Assembly: GCF_028446585.1 (NCBI RefSeq)
Contig: NZ_JAPFQL010000015.1
Coordinates: 1-41,876, forward strand
Source: Intrasporangium calvum
Lineage (GTDB): Bacteria; Actinomycetota; Actinomycetes; Actinomycetales; Dermatophilaceae
Length of the DNA stretch: 41,876 bases
Reading direction: 5' to 3'
Both the position numbers and the translations under genes were made by a program. Below, one piece after another: positions 8,852 through 16,611 of this stretch. The notes under the pieces were generated by a model. It made no database searches. It was not told the DNA's origin and worked only from the letters and a program-made list of their open reading frames with translations. The stretch's first letter is position 1. The number at the start of each line of letters is the position of its first letter.

Positions 8852-9325
8852 ATGCTGGACAGCCTGGCGGCCCTTCCCTTCTGGCAGGCCGTCACTGCGC
8901 TCTGGGTCATCGTCATGGCCCGGTCGAACGCAACCTACTGGGTGGGCCGCGGCGCCATCGCCGGCTGGCGCCGGCACCGTCCGCGCCCAGAGCCGACCGG
9001 GCGGGCTCGTGCCGAGATGCTGCTGCGACGACTGGGCCCGGTCGCCGTGACCCTGTCCTACCTCACCATCGGCATCCAGACGACGATCCATCTGACCGCG
9101 GGACTGTTGCGGATGCCGTTGCCGCTCTATGTCCCCGCGGCGATGGTGGGGTCGCTGGCCTGGGCAGTGATCTACGCGACCATCGGGTTGGCCCTGGTCG
9201 AGGCGTGGCTCGCGGCCATGACCGGGTCCTGGTACGGCCTGTTGGTGATCGGCGGCCTGCTCCTCGTCGGTGTGGCAACCTGGCTGGTCAGAGCCCGGCG
9301 ACCCACTCCGCCATGCCTGGAGTGA
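8852..9325 (+). CDS. DedA/VTT-like integral membrane protein
   Basis: A 157-aa membrane protein with about four hydrophobic segments. It shows the RSNATYWVGRGA opening and a central RLGP-AV-LSYLTIGIQT...AGLLRMPL pattern resembling DedA/VTT (SNARE-associated) proteins, which contribute to lipid flipping and membrane homeostasis. It is shorter than the usual roughly 200 residues, so the assignment is moderate. The ATG follows the -10 by 6 nt, giving a leaderless message. Its last 38 bp overlap the end of the convergent AAA ATPase gene. Confidence 0.72.
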   Translation: MLDSLAALPFWQAVTALWVIVMARSNATYWVGRGAIAGWRRHRPRPEPTGRARAEMLLRRLGPVAVTLSYLTIGIQTTIHLTAGLLRMPLPLYVPAAMVGSLAWAVIYATIGLALVEAWLAAMTGSWYGLLVIGGLLLVGVATWLVRARRPTPPCLE

Positions 9326-10433
9326 TGAAGAGCAGGCGCGACCCCTCGGGGTAGAGGGTGCCTTTCTTGATGAGCCGATCCCGCAGATACGAGACCTCCG
9401 TGGCTGCCTTGCCCAGCTCGGCAGCCACGGCCCCACCGGTCGCCTCGCCGGAGCGCAGGATCAGCCGCGCGGTGGCGGCGAGGTACTCGCGCTCGCGTTC
9501 GGACGCGTCGTTCCAGCGGGCGACGTAGAGGCCCGCCTCGAGCTCGCGACGGGCCGCGATCCGAGCCGCCTCGGCATGCTCGAGGAGGATCCGGTCGGCG
9601 CCGGTCGAGGCGCGCCACGCGTGGTGGCCGTAGAGCTGGACCGCATAGGGGTAGCCGCCGGACTCGGTCGCGAGCGCCCGGGCGGCGTCAGGCGAGAGGG
9701 GGCGGCCCGCGTCGGCCGCCGGGCCGGTGAGGGCCTGCTCGGCCTCGTCCAGGCTGAGCAACCCCAGCTCGTGCCACTCGCCTCGCTCGAGGTAGGTCAC
9801 CGTGCGGCGCGGCTCGCGAATGGACGGCAGGCCGGCCACCAGGACCACGAGCGGCCACTGGTCCGCCATGTGCTCCTGGAGGATGGCGGTGAAACCCGCG
9901 AGCTCGGCCCGTTGGGCGTACTGGACCTCGTCGAGGGTGATGACGAGGCCGGCATCCTCCTCCATCGCGGTGCGCATCGCGGCGCGTAGGGCCGCCTCGA
10001 GCGGATCGACGGGTCCGGGCTCGCGTCGCTCGAGGTGCACCTCGACCTCGCCTCCGACGCCCAGCGCGGACGCGCCGACCCGGCCGCCCGTCACGACGGG
10101 GTGCCTGCGCTCGTCGGCCGTCGTGTGCTCGAGCAGGTGGCCGGCCGCGATGACCCTTTCGGTGAGCAGGGGTGTGAAGTCCCGTCCAGGGCGCACCTCG
10201 ACGTGCACCGTCGGCCAGGAATGCTCCGACGCGGCCAGGGCGGCCGCCTCACCCAGGGCGACGGTCTTGCCCACCCCGCGCGTGCCCGTGATGACGATGG
10301 GCCGAGGGGTCCGGCCGTCCAGCGCGGCTACCGCGAGCGCCTCCCGCACGGCGTCGAGGAGGTGGTCGCGTCCCACGAGCACGGGGGGCGAAGCGTTGAA
10401 GCCGGGCCGGAAGGGATTCGCAGGACGGGCCAT
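9288..10433 (-). CDS. AAA-family ATPase with C-terminal winged helix
   Basis: A 381-aa soluble ATPase of the AAA_16/Orc-like STAND-related group. The Walker A motif GTRGVGKT is at 50-57 and a Walker B LVITLDEVQ at about 177. A C-terminal part predicted as winged helix (SGEATGGAVAAELGKAATEVSYLRDRLIKKG region) resembles archaeal Cdc6-like helicase-loader relatives that are common as orphans in Actinobacteria. The function is unknown. The ATG lies 6 nt after TAGGGT (minus strand), a leaderless arrangement. It stands alone, divergent from terC. Confidence 0.82.
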   Translation of the reverse strand: MARPANPFRPGFNASPPVLVGRDHLLDAVREALAVAALDGRTPRPIVITGTRGVGKTVALGEAAALAASEHSWPTVHVEVRPGRDFTPLLTERVIAAGHLLEHTTADERRHPVVTGGRVGASALGVGGEVEVHLERREPGPVDPLEAALRAAMRTAMEEDAGLVITLDEVQYAQRAELAGFTAILQEHMADQWPLVVLVAGLPSIREPRRTVTYLERGEWHELGLLSLDEAEQALTGPAADAGRPLSPDAARALATESGGYPYAVQLYGHHAWRASTGADRILLEHAEAARIAARRELEAGLYVARWNDASEREREYLAATARLILRSGEATGGAVAAELGKAATEVSYLRDRLIKKGTLYPEGSRLLFITPGMAEWVAGL

Positions 10434-10439
10434 GTGCCA

Positions 10440-10445
10440 ACCCTA
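10440..10445 (-). promoter_or_regulatory. Leaderless -10, TAGGGT
   Basis: Six nucleotides before the ATG of the AAA ATPase gene (start 10433, minus strand). Confidence 0.6.
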
Positions 10446-10510
10446 GCGGCTATAGCAACGTGTGCACAGGAACATGCGACGCCCCCCAGCAAGCCCCTCC
10501 ATCGCTCAGC

Positions 10511-10551
10511 CACTACGGCACTGCTCAGCCGGAGTGAGCAGTGCCGTAGTG
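10511..10551. repeat. Perfect 17-bp hairpin, copy 2
   Basis: Arms 10511-10527 and 10535-10551 match those at 54-94 except for the outermost base pair; the loop is GCCGGAG. It lies between the divergent AAA ATPase and terC promoters, where no gene ends, so a simple terminator role does not explain it. The 331-bp gap 10434-10764 otherwise holds the AAA promoter and the terC leader. Confidence 0.8.
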
Positions 10552-10636
10552 ATCACGGCGCCGGGGGGTCACCGCTGCTGGCCTGCCGCGCGCCGCCTGG
10601 AGGATGCGGCACAAGCCTGAAACTCGGGTTATCCTT

Positions 10637-10738
10637 GGCGCCGAGGGGAGTACTTCCCAGTGTCCGCGCCGGTCAGTCCGGTGGCCCACCACCTCGGGCG
10701 GACGTCGACGGCCAGCCGTCGGTGAAGGAGACCTCAGA
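10637..10738 (+). ncRNA. yybP-ykoY riboswitch (Mn2+ sensor)
   Basis: The leader of terC contains both conserved ends of the yybP-ykoY aptamer: GAGGGGAGTA at 10643-10652 and GAAGGAGACCTC at 10724-10735. GAGG (10643-10646) pairs with CCTC (10732-10735) as P1, and GC-rich hairpins fill the middle. A plausible -10 TTATCCT lies at 10629-10635. This aptamer binds Mn2+. The 3' P1 strand CCTCAGA (10732-10738) is also the exact complement of TCTGAGG (10752-10758), which holds the terC Shine-Dalgarno. Formation of P1 by Mn2+ should therefore free the ribosome site. Confidence 0.85.
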
Positions 10739-10751
10739 CCGCACCTGACGA

Positions 10752-10760
10752 TCTGAGGAG
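10752..10760 (+). promoter_or_regulatory. terC Shine-Dalgarno within an anti-P1 strand
   Basis: TCTGAGGAG 4 nt before the ATG. Its first seven bases pair perfectly with 10732-10738, the 3' side of riboswitch helix P1, forming a mutually exclusive sequestering helix. Confidence 0.7.
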
Positions 10761-10764
10761 AGCC

Positions 10765-11769
10765 ATGCTCATCGCGAGCGCCATTCCTGCCGCCATGCCC
10801 GCCGCCGCCACCGACTCCATCGCGACGCCTACCCTCTGGTGGCTCACCATCGCCGGAGTCGTCGGCCTGTTCGCCCTCGACTTCGCCATCACCCGACGAC
10901 CGCACGACCCCACCCTGCGCGAGGCGGTCGGGTGGTCCGCCTTCTACATCGCCGTGCCGCTCGCGTTCGGGGCCTGGCTGTGGGCGGCGTACGGCTCGGC
11001 GCAGGGTCTGGAGTACGTCACCGGCTACCTCGTCGAGAAGTCGCTGTCCGTCGACAACCTCTTCGTCTTCATCGTCCTGCTCGCCGCGTTCGCCGTGCCC
11101 CGCGAGCTCCGTCAGCGCGTGCTCCTGCTGGGCGTCGCCGGCGCGCTCGTCCTCCGCGCGGTCTTCATCCTCGTCGGGGCGCAGCTCATCGCGACCTTCT
11201 CGTGGACCTTCCTGCTCTTCGGCGCGATCCTGCTCGTCACGGCCATCAAGGTCGGCCGTGACGCGCTCACCCACGTCGACCACGCCATTGACGTGCGCAA
11301 GCTGCGCAGTGTCCGTCTCGTGCGACGCTTCTACCCCGTCACCGACGACTACGTCGGCCCACGGCTGAGCGTTCGCCGGGACGGCCGTCGCGCCCTGACG
11401 CCCCTCGCGCTGGTCGCCATCGCGATCCTCGGCACCGACGTGGTCTTCGCCGTGGACTCGGTGCCGGCGGTCTACGGCATCACCGGCGACCCCTACCTCG
11501 TCTTCGTCACGAACGCGTTCGCCCTGCTGGGTCTGCGCGCGCTCTACTTCGTCCTCGAGACCGCGCTGTCCTCGCTCGTCCACCTCGGCCACGGCCTCGC
11601 GCTCATCCTCGGCTTCATCAGCGTCAAGCTCGTGCTGCACTGGGCCCACGGGGTCTGGCCGAGCGTTCCCGAGATCCCGACCCTTCTGTCGCTCGCCGTC
11701 ATCGTCGGGATCCTGGCCACGGTGACCGTGACGAGCGTCCTGTCGACGCGGCGGCGGCAGCGCGTCTGA
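10765..11769 (+). CDS. TerC/Alx-family manganese exporter
   Basis: A 334-aa inner-membrane protein with about nine membrane segments. Signature motifs are EKSLSVDN (91-98) and GTDVVFAVDSVPA (223-235), whose acidic residues in the membrane are conserved in TerC/Alx proteins. Members export Mn2+ or serve metalation of secreted proteins. Length is typical of the longer Alx type. The upstream yybP-ykoY riboswitch supports a Mn2+ role. The start has a clear Shine-Dalgarno at 10755-10760. Its gene converges with the amidohydrolase gene, with 21 bp between stops. Confidence 0.93.
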   Translation: MLIASAIPAAMPAAATDSIATPTLWWLTIAGVVGLFALDFAITRRPHDPTLREAVGWSAFYIAVPLAFGAWLWAAYGSAQGLEYVTGYLVEKSLSVDNLFVFIVLLAAFAVPRELRQRVLLLGVAGALVLRAVFILVGAQLIATFSWTFLLFGAILLVTAIKVGRDALTHVDHAIDVRKLRSVRLVRRFYPVTDDYVGPRLSVRRDGRRALTPLALVAIAILGTDVVFAVDSVPAVYGITGDPYLVFVTNAFALLGLRALYFVLETALSSLVHLGHGLALILGFISVKLVLHWAHGVWPSVPEIPTLLSLAVIVGILATVTVTSVLSTRRRQRV

Positions 11770-11790
11770 GCCCCTGTCGAGCCGGCCGGG

Positions 11791-13185
11791 TCACGCGAAG
11801 ATGGGGCCGACCGGTGGGTACGCCGACGTGAGCAGGGCGCGGATCTCGGTGAGGGACGGAGCCACTCCCGGCGCCTGGAAGCCCGTGTCCAGCCGCATCG
11901 GCTTGCCCCAGGCGGTGAGGTCCTCGATGGTCGACCCAGCGGCCGCACCGGAGAGCTGGTCGAACCAGTCGGCTCGACCGTAGGTGACGTCCCCGCCGAT
12001 GCAGACCAGCTCGACCCACGAGGGGTCGGCGAGGCAGACGCTCTCGTAGGGATCGCGGTGGTGGCGCTCGAGGACCAGCAGGTCCGCGGGGCGCCCCACC
12101 GCGATCGACCCGAGGTGCTCCTCGAGGCCAGCCGCCCGAGCCGCGACCGAGGTCACCATGGCGACCAGGTCGGCCGCGGCGACCGGGTGGCCCTGCCGGG
12201 CGAGCTCCCGGCGGGCGACCTTCATCTCGGCGAGCAGGCTGGTGGAGCCGGACGGCAACCAGTCCGCGCCGAGCGTGACCGGCATCCCGGCTGCGAGCGC
12301 CTCACCGGCGAGGGTCGTCTCGCCATAGAGCCGCAGGTTCGACTGTGGCGACCAGACGAGCCGGCAGCCGGCGTCGGCGACCTCGTGCAGCTCGGCCCGG
12401 GTCAGCGCGCTGCCGTGGATGATGTTGGTCGCCGGCGTGGCCGCGCCGAGGTCGATGAAGCGCCGGAACTCGTCGGCGCTCACCTCGTCTCCCCGCCTGC
12501 CTTCGGACAGGTGCAGGTAGAACGCGTTGACCGTGCCGGCGGCGATGTGCGCCATGATCCGGTCGAAGGACTCCTTGCCGAAGTTGCCCGTCGGCAGGTC
12601 GACGAGGGATCTGGCCCGGTGGGAGCCGAACGCCCACCGGTCGATGTTCCGCACGAGTGGCTCGGCGGAGGCGCTGCTGCTCGTCGACGCCGCGCCCTGG
12701 ATGCCGGTGACTCCGCCGACGAGGGCGCGCACCTCGGCATACCGGGTCTGCGTCTGTGGTGGGACCGCGTCACGGAGGGCGTTCTGCGGATCCCGGACGA
12801 GCTGCTTGTAGGCGCTGGAGCGCCGCCACGCGTAGCGGTTCGCATAGACCTTGGGCGGCTCCCAGGCCGCGAAGACGTTGAACTCCGGATGGCCGTGGAG
12901 GTCGAGCAGGCCGGGCAGGATGACGCCCTCGGTCTCCAGCACGGGCACCGACGTGGGCCGGCGCCGGCTGACCCGGTCGATCCGGCCATCGGCCACCGTG
13001 ACGTACCCAGCAGACCACGCGCCGTCAGGGGTGATCACCGCACCCCTCAGCGCGAAGGGCGTCGGGGGGAGCGCCCGCGCGCGACGGGGCGGCGGCGGCA
13101 GCTCGTCCGTGATGCCACGGCCGTAGGCCTCTTCGAACGACACCCCACCCGATGCCGAGCCGGCGCCGGTCACAGAGTCGGCCAT
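11791..13185 (-). CDS. Amidohydrolase-superfamily protein
   Basis: A 464-aa TIM-barrel hydrolase of the imidazolonepropionase/adenosine-deaminase-like cluster. The beta-1 metal motif is LDLHGHP (H97, H99). Later ligand candidates are the His in FYLHLSEG, the His in NIIHGSALT, and the Asp in TLGADW. A C-terminal VGRPADLLVLE segment closes the small beta domain. The substrate is unknown. I chose the start at 13185 (MADSVTG); it lies 16 bp inside the upstream glycosylase gene, so the two are probably co-transcribed. An Arg/Pro-rich stretch at about residues 30-41 precedes the domain. Confidence 0.83.
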   Translation of the reverse strand: MADSVTGAGSASGGVSFEEAYGRGITDELPPPPRRARALPPTPFALRGAVITPDGAWSAGYVTVADGRIDRVSRRRPTSVPVLETEGVILPGLLDLHGHPEFNVFAAWEPPKVYANRYAWRRSSAYKQLVRDPQNALRDAVPPQTQTRYAEVRALVGGVTGIQGAASTSSSASAEPLVRNIDRWAFGSHRARSLVDLPTGNFGKESFDRIMAHIAAGTVNAFYLHLSEGRRGDEVSADEFRRFIDLGAATPATNIIHGSALTRAELHEVADAGCRLVWSPQSNLRLYGETTLAGEALAAGMPVTLGADWLPSGSTSLLAEMKVARRELARQGHPVAAADLVAMVTSVAARAAGLEEHLGSIAVGRPADLLVLERHHRDPYESVCLADPSWVELVCIGGDVTYGRADWFDQLSGAAAGSTIEDLTAWGKPMRLDTGFQAPGVAPSLTEIRALLTSAYPPVGPIFA

Positions 13186-14021
13186 GACCGCGCTCCCTTC
13201 GGGACGGTGACCCGGATCGAGGCGCGCTTCTCCTGGGCATCTGGCCCCTCCCGGACCGCCCACGAGTCCACGGCCCGCCACCACGACGGGGATCCCGCCG
13301 GCAGGTCCTGCTCGGGGATCGCGACGAGGTCCTGCTCGGTCCACGTCTCGCCGTAGGGGCGCAGGTTCGGGGTGACCTCGGGAACCACCGCGGCGCCCAG
13401 CGCCGGCAGGTGCCCGCTCCAGTCCGCGAGCTGCGCCGCAGTCGTGTCCTCGAGCGGCTGGCCGCTCGCGCGCGCGGAGCCCTCGGCGTAGGTGGGGTGC
13501 CGGACCGCGGCGAGGTGCAGCGTGGCTGCGCGGGCCGCCCGCTCCGGCGAGCTGCCCTCCCAGACGCCGAAGGCACGCTTGGCGAGTGTGCCGAGCGCGA
13601 TGACGGCCGTGACGTTCGGGCTCACCTCGGGATCGAGCAGGACCGCGTCGAGCCACCGGTGCCGGTACTCCACGATCTCCGGGTCCTTGACGTGTCGATA
13701 ACCGGCCGCCTGCCCGAAGACGCTGTAGAGGTAGACGTTGAGCATCACGTAGCTGTGCGTCAGTCCGAGCCTCGCGAGGAGCCCCTGGACGCGTTGCCCG
13801 GCCTCGCCGACGAGGATGCGCCGGCTGATCGCCTCATGGGCTGCGGGGTCCTGCCCGATGACGAGCACGCGGGCCGACCCGTCGAGCCGGCCCCGGTGAA
13901 ACACCGGACCCCACTCGACGCGGAAGTCGGCAGGCGAATAGGCCTCGACACCGGGGTAGTCCGCGACGAGCGAGGCGAAGGGCTCGTCGACGTAACCCGG
14001 GCAGCTGCGGTGCATGACCAT
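13170..14021 (-). CDS. Uracil-DNA glycosylase superfamily protein
   Basis: A 283-aa member of the uracil-DNA glycosylase fold. Motif A is VLVIGQDPAAHE (GQDP at 56-59) and motif B VRHPTYAEG (H175-P176). Together they bind and excise a damaged base. The C-terminal about 80 residues go beyond the core domain. Which UDG family it belongs to is uncertain. GGGAGG lies 7 nt upstream of the ATG at 14021; a second ATG two codons later is possible. A TAGGGT at about 14064 would give a roughly 40-nt leader. Confidence 0.82.
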   Translation of the reverse strand: MVMHRSCPGYVDEPFASLVADYPGVEAYSPADFRVEWGPVFHRGRLDGSARVLVIGQDPAAHEAISRRILVGEAGQRVQGLLARLGLTHSYVMLNVYLYSVFGQAAGYRHVKDPEIVEYRHRWLDAVLLDPEVSPNVTAVIALGTLAKRAFGVWEGSSPERAARAATLHLAAVRHPTYAEGSARASGQPLEDTTAAQLADWSGHLPALGAAVVPEVTPNLRPYGETWTEQDLVAIPEQDLPAGSPSWWRAVDSWAVREGPDAQEKRASIRVTVPKGARSWPTL

Positions 14022-14153
14022 GCGGACCCTCCCAAGACGCCACTGTCCTTCAGGGTGCTTCGACCCTAGTCCTGATACGTGCCGCTCCGTGGCGGTTCGT
14101 CACGGAAACCCTTCAGCACAGCCCGCGCGGCCCCGGCTCCGCCATGCGATGCC

Positions 14154-14167
14154 GTATGCCGCTGGGC
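14154..14167 (+). repeat. Dispersed 14-bp motif, copy 3
   Basis: GTATGCCGCTGGGC in the 283-bp gap between the divergent glycosylase and membrane hydrolase genes. I see no gene in this gap. Confidence 0.8.
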
Positions 14168-14304
14168 CTGGCGGGTGCCCCACCACCCTCCCGTGGCGGT
14201 GTCGGTATCGACCGATAGCCTGCGCGGCGTGAGGGGTGTCGTGAGATCTGTTGTCCCAGTGGGGTTCTGCTCTACTGGTGGTTCGCTCGTGCTGGGGGTC
14301 AACG

Positions 14305-15093
14305 ATGCTCGGTAGGACGCATGCGACGTCTGGGGCGGTTGCGGTCCTGGCCCTGGTGCCGGTGCTGCGGGAGCACGGCGTTGCCGTCGACGGCTGGGCC
14401 ATCCCCGTGGCGGCCGTCGTCGGCGCCGGGGCCGCCATGCTGCCCGATCTCGACCACCGGCACGGGACCATCGCCCGGTCCGTGGGCCCGGTGTCGTGGT
14501 TCGTGTCTCGCGTGGTGGGGGCGGCGTCGGGCGGGCATCGCAACGGCACCCACTCGCTGTTGGGCATCACCTGCTTCACCGGCTTCGCCGCGCTGCTGAC
14601 GCAGATCGGCGGCCTCCCGCTCGGGCTCTTCCTGGCCTTCCTCTTCGCGGTGGCCTCGGCTGCGCTCCGCCTCAACATGGTCCGGGCCACCGTGGGGCAC
14701 ACCGTGATGTGTCTCGTCGTGGGGGCGCTCCTTGCGCGCGGTGCCCTGATGGACTCGTTCCAGGTCGAGGTGGTGCCGTGGGCGGTCGCCATCGGTGCCT
14801 CGGCGCACGTCCTCGGCGACATGGCCACGGTGCAGGGCTGTCCCCTCTTCTGGCCGGTGCACCGTCACCGGTTCAACTACGCGCGCCTCAGCACCGACCA
14901 CCTGACGGAGCGGCTGGTCGTGGGGCCGGCGCTGGGCCTGGCCGCGGCCTGGCTGACGTTCTCGCTGGCGGGAGGTGTGGAGGTGTTCGGGCCGTGGTTC
15001 GACGCCACCCTCGACCGCGTCTGGGCCCCTGACGCCGACCCGGGGCTGGTCACGCCCCCGGAGGCAATGCCCGACGGCGGCGCCGGCACCTAG
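14305..15093 (+). CDS. YdjM/DUF457-type membrane-bound metal-dependent hydrolase
   Basis: A 262-aa integral membrane protein. Motifs of the family are visible in order: RTHATSG near the start, LPDLDHRHG, GGHRNGTHSLLG and AHVLGDMATVQG. The His/Asp residues are proposed metal ligands, and hydrophobic helices separate them. E. coli YdjM is an SOS-induced relative, but I see no convincing LexA box here. The start at 14305 is chosen because MLGRTHATSG is the conserved N-terminus. Its gene converges with the HAD gene, with 7 bp between the stops. Confidence 0.87.
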   Translation: MLGRTHATSGAVAVLALVPVLREHGVAVDGWAIPVAAVVGAGAAMLPDLDHRHGTIARSVGPVSWFVSRVVGAASGGHRNGTHSLLGITCFTGFAALLTQIGGLPLGLFLAFLFAVASAALRLNMVRATVGHTVMCLVVGALLARGALMDSFQVEVVPWAVAIGASAHVLGDMATVQGCPLFWPVHRHRFNYARLSTDHLTERLVVGPALGLAAAWLTFSLAGGVEVFGPWFDATLDRVWAPDADPGLVTPPEAMPDGGAGT

Positions 15094-15100
15094 CCGACAC

Positions 15101-15958
15101 CTAGCCGGGCAGCCGGCCGGAGGCCCTGGACGGCACTCCGTCGCGGAAGGGCGTGCCGTTGCGGGCCGCCTCGGCCAGGCCCTCGACGACGGGGACGAGG
15201 CCGTCCTCGTCGACGTGACCGGTGACTTCGTCAGCCACCGCCCTGACCTCGTCCGGCGCGTTGGCCATGGCCACGCCCCACGCCGCCCAGCGCAGCATCT
15301 CGAGGTCGTTGCGCTGGTCGCCGACGGCCACCGTGTGGATCGGCTCCACGCCGATGCGGCGGCGAATGAGCTCGAGCGCCGACGCCTTGCTGACGCCCTC
15401 GGGGTTGATGTCGAGCCAGGCCGACCAGCCGACGGCGTAGGAGACGCCGTGCAGGCCGGCCCGCTCGACCATCTCCATGAACTCCTCGGCCGTGGCCTCC
15501 GGCTGGCGCAGGGTCACACGGGTGACGGGGTGTGCGACGAGCTCGTCCCAGTCGACGACTCGGGTCTGGCCCATCAGCTCGCCCTCCGGGAAGTGCCGGC
15601 TCACCTTGAAGCCGACCCCGAGCTCCTCGACCGCGATGCGGGCCTCGGGCAACGCCACCCGGAGCCGCTCGAGGACGGGCTTGGGGTCGAAGGTGACGGT
15701 GTCGACGATGGCGTAGCCGGAGGGCGCCTGCGGGTCGAGCTCGATGGTGACGGCGCCGTTGGCGCAGACCGCGAAGCCCGCGGTGACGCCGAGCGCGTCC
15801 AGCACCGGGTTGGTGGCGATGACCGAGCGGCCCGTGGCGACGACGACGATGACCTCGTCCGGAAGGGCGGTGACGGCGTCGCGGACGGCGTCGGACAGCT
15901 CACCCATGTGGTTGAGCGTCGTGCCGTCGAGGTCGAGGGCGAGCATGCGCAGGGCCAT
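15101..15958 (-). CDS. Cof-type HAD-superfamily phosphatase
   Basis: A 285-aa cytosolic phosphohydrolase with a C2 cap (HAD-IIB/Cof). Motif I LDLDGTTL near residue 8 has the nucleophile and acid Asp pair. Motif II is ATGRS, the motif III Lys lies in GVSKASAL, and motif IV is VGDQRNDLEML. All are intact. The substrate is unknown; relatives act on sugar phosphates and nucleotides. In many Micrococcales a HAD gene of this type follows serS; here other genes lie between. TAGCGT sits 6 nt before the ATG, so the message is probably leaderless. Confidence 0.92.
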   Translation of the reverse strand: MALRMLALDLDGTTLNHMGELSDAVRDAVTALPDEVIVVVATGRSVIATNPVLDALGVTAGFAVCANGAVTIELDPQAPSGYAIVDTVTFDPKPVLERLRVALPEARIAVEELGVGFKVSRHFPEGELMGQTRVVDWDELVAHPVTRVTLRQPEATAEEFMEMVERAGLHGVSYAVGWSAWLDINPEGVSKASALELIRRRIGVEPIHTVAVGDQRNDLEMLRWAAWGVAMANAPDEVRAVADEVTGHVDEDGLVPVVEGLAEAARNGTPFRDGVPSRASGRLPG

Positions 15959-15964
15959 GGCGAC

Positions 15965-15970
15965 ACGCTA
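15965..15970 (-). promoter_or_regulatory. Leaderless -10, TAGCGT
   Basis: Six nucleotides before the ATG of the HAD phosphatase gene (start 15958, minus strand). Confidence 0.6.
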
Positions 15971-16002
15971 TCCGGACCGGCGCCCGGTCCGTCCGGGCGG
16001 TC

Positions 16003-16245
16003 TCAGTCGTCGAGGTCCCGCAGGCCGCCCTCGGTGTAGACGTGCGGGGGTTGGCGCGGGTCCTCGTCGGGCTCGACGCTCGTGATGACCTTGCGGTGGT
16101 GGTCCCGCCTCGAGAGGAAGATCAGCAGGCCCCCGGCGATCATGAGGATGACGCCGACCGTGGGCAGGCTGATGCCGTCGGGATCCGCCCGCACCGCGAA
16201 GGCCAGGATCGCCCCGATCACCGCCAGCGTGACTCCTGCTCCCAT
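16003..16245 (-). CDS. DUF6458 family small membrane protein
   Basis: An 80-aa protein with two membrane segments (about residues 4-17 and 27-44), separated by RADPDGISLPTVG, then a basic SRRDHHRK and an acidic tail. This layout matches the actinobacterial DUF6458 family. No function is known. The start at 16245 (MGAGVTLAVIG) is chosen for GAGAGGAG upstream; a longer frame adds a hydrophilic, unconserved-looking lead. Confidence 0.82.
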   Translation of the reverse strand: MGAGVTLAVIGAILAFAVRADPDGISLPTVGVILMIAGGLLIFLSRRDHHRKVITSVEPDEDPRQPPHVYTEGGLRDLDD

Positions 16246-16332
16246 GGCTGCACTCCTCTCCTGGTCTGGACGCCAGACTCCTGGCTCTCCCTTACCCAAA
16301 ACGGGACGCAGCGTTGCGACGTCGTCGTCGCC

Positions 16333-16527
16333 TCAGCGACTCGCTTCAGGACGGGACGAGTGGCTGGTGGCGGGCTCGCACAGGAGGCGCCTGACCGAGG
16401 GCACACAGGAGCCGCACTGGCGGCCGGCTCCCGTCGACTGGCAGGCCTTGGCGAGAGTCGTCGCGCCGCCGGAGTAGGCCCCGGCGAGGTCCCGGTCGGT
16501 GACGACGGCGCAGTGGCAGACGATCAT
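16333..16527 (-). CDS. bfd: Bacterioferritin-associated ferredoxin-like [2Fe-2S] protein
   Basis: A 64-aa protein with the four-Cys pattern of Bfd-like [2Fe-2S] domains: C4, C6 (VCHC) and C38, C41 (QCGSC). Bfd delivers electrons to bacterioferritin to release stored iron; related domains sit in nitrite reductases. No bacterioferritin gene is in the window. GAGGGAG lies just upstream of the ATG. No IdeR box is seen in the 84-bp gap to iolB. Confidence 0.88.
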   Translation of the reverse strand: MIVCHCAVVTDRDLAGAYSGGATTLAKACQSTGAGRQCGSCVPSVRRLLCEPATSHSSRPEASR

Positions 16528-16611
16528 GGAACACTCCCTCGGGTTCAGGTCGGCTTGCCTGGGTCATCCGAGCGTCGACCAGCACCGAGGGTCACGCGAG
16601 CGGCTTTCCTC

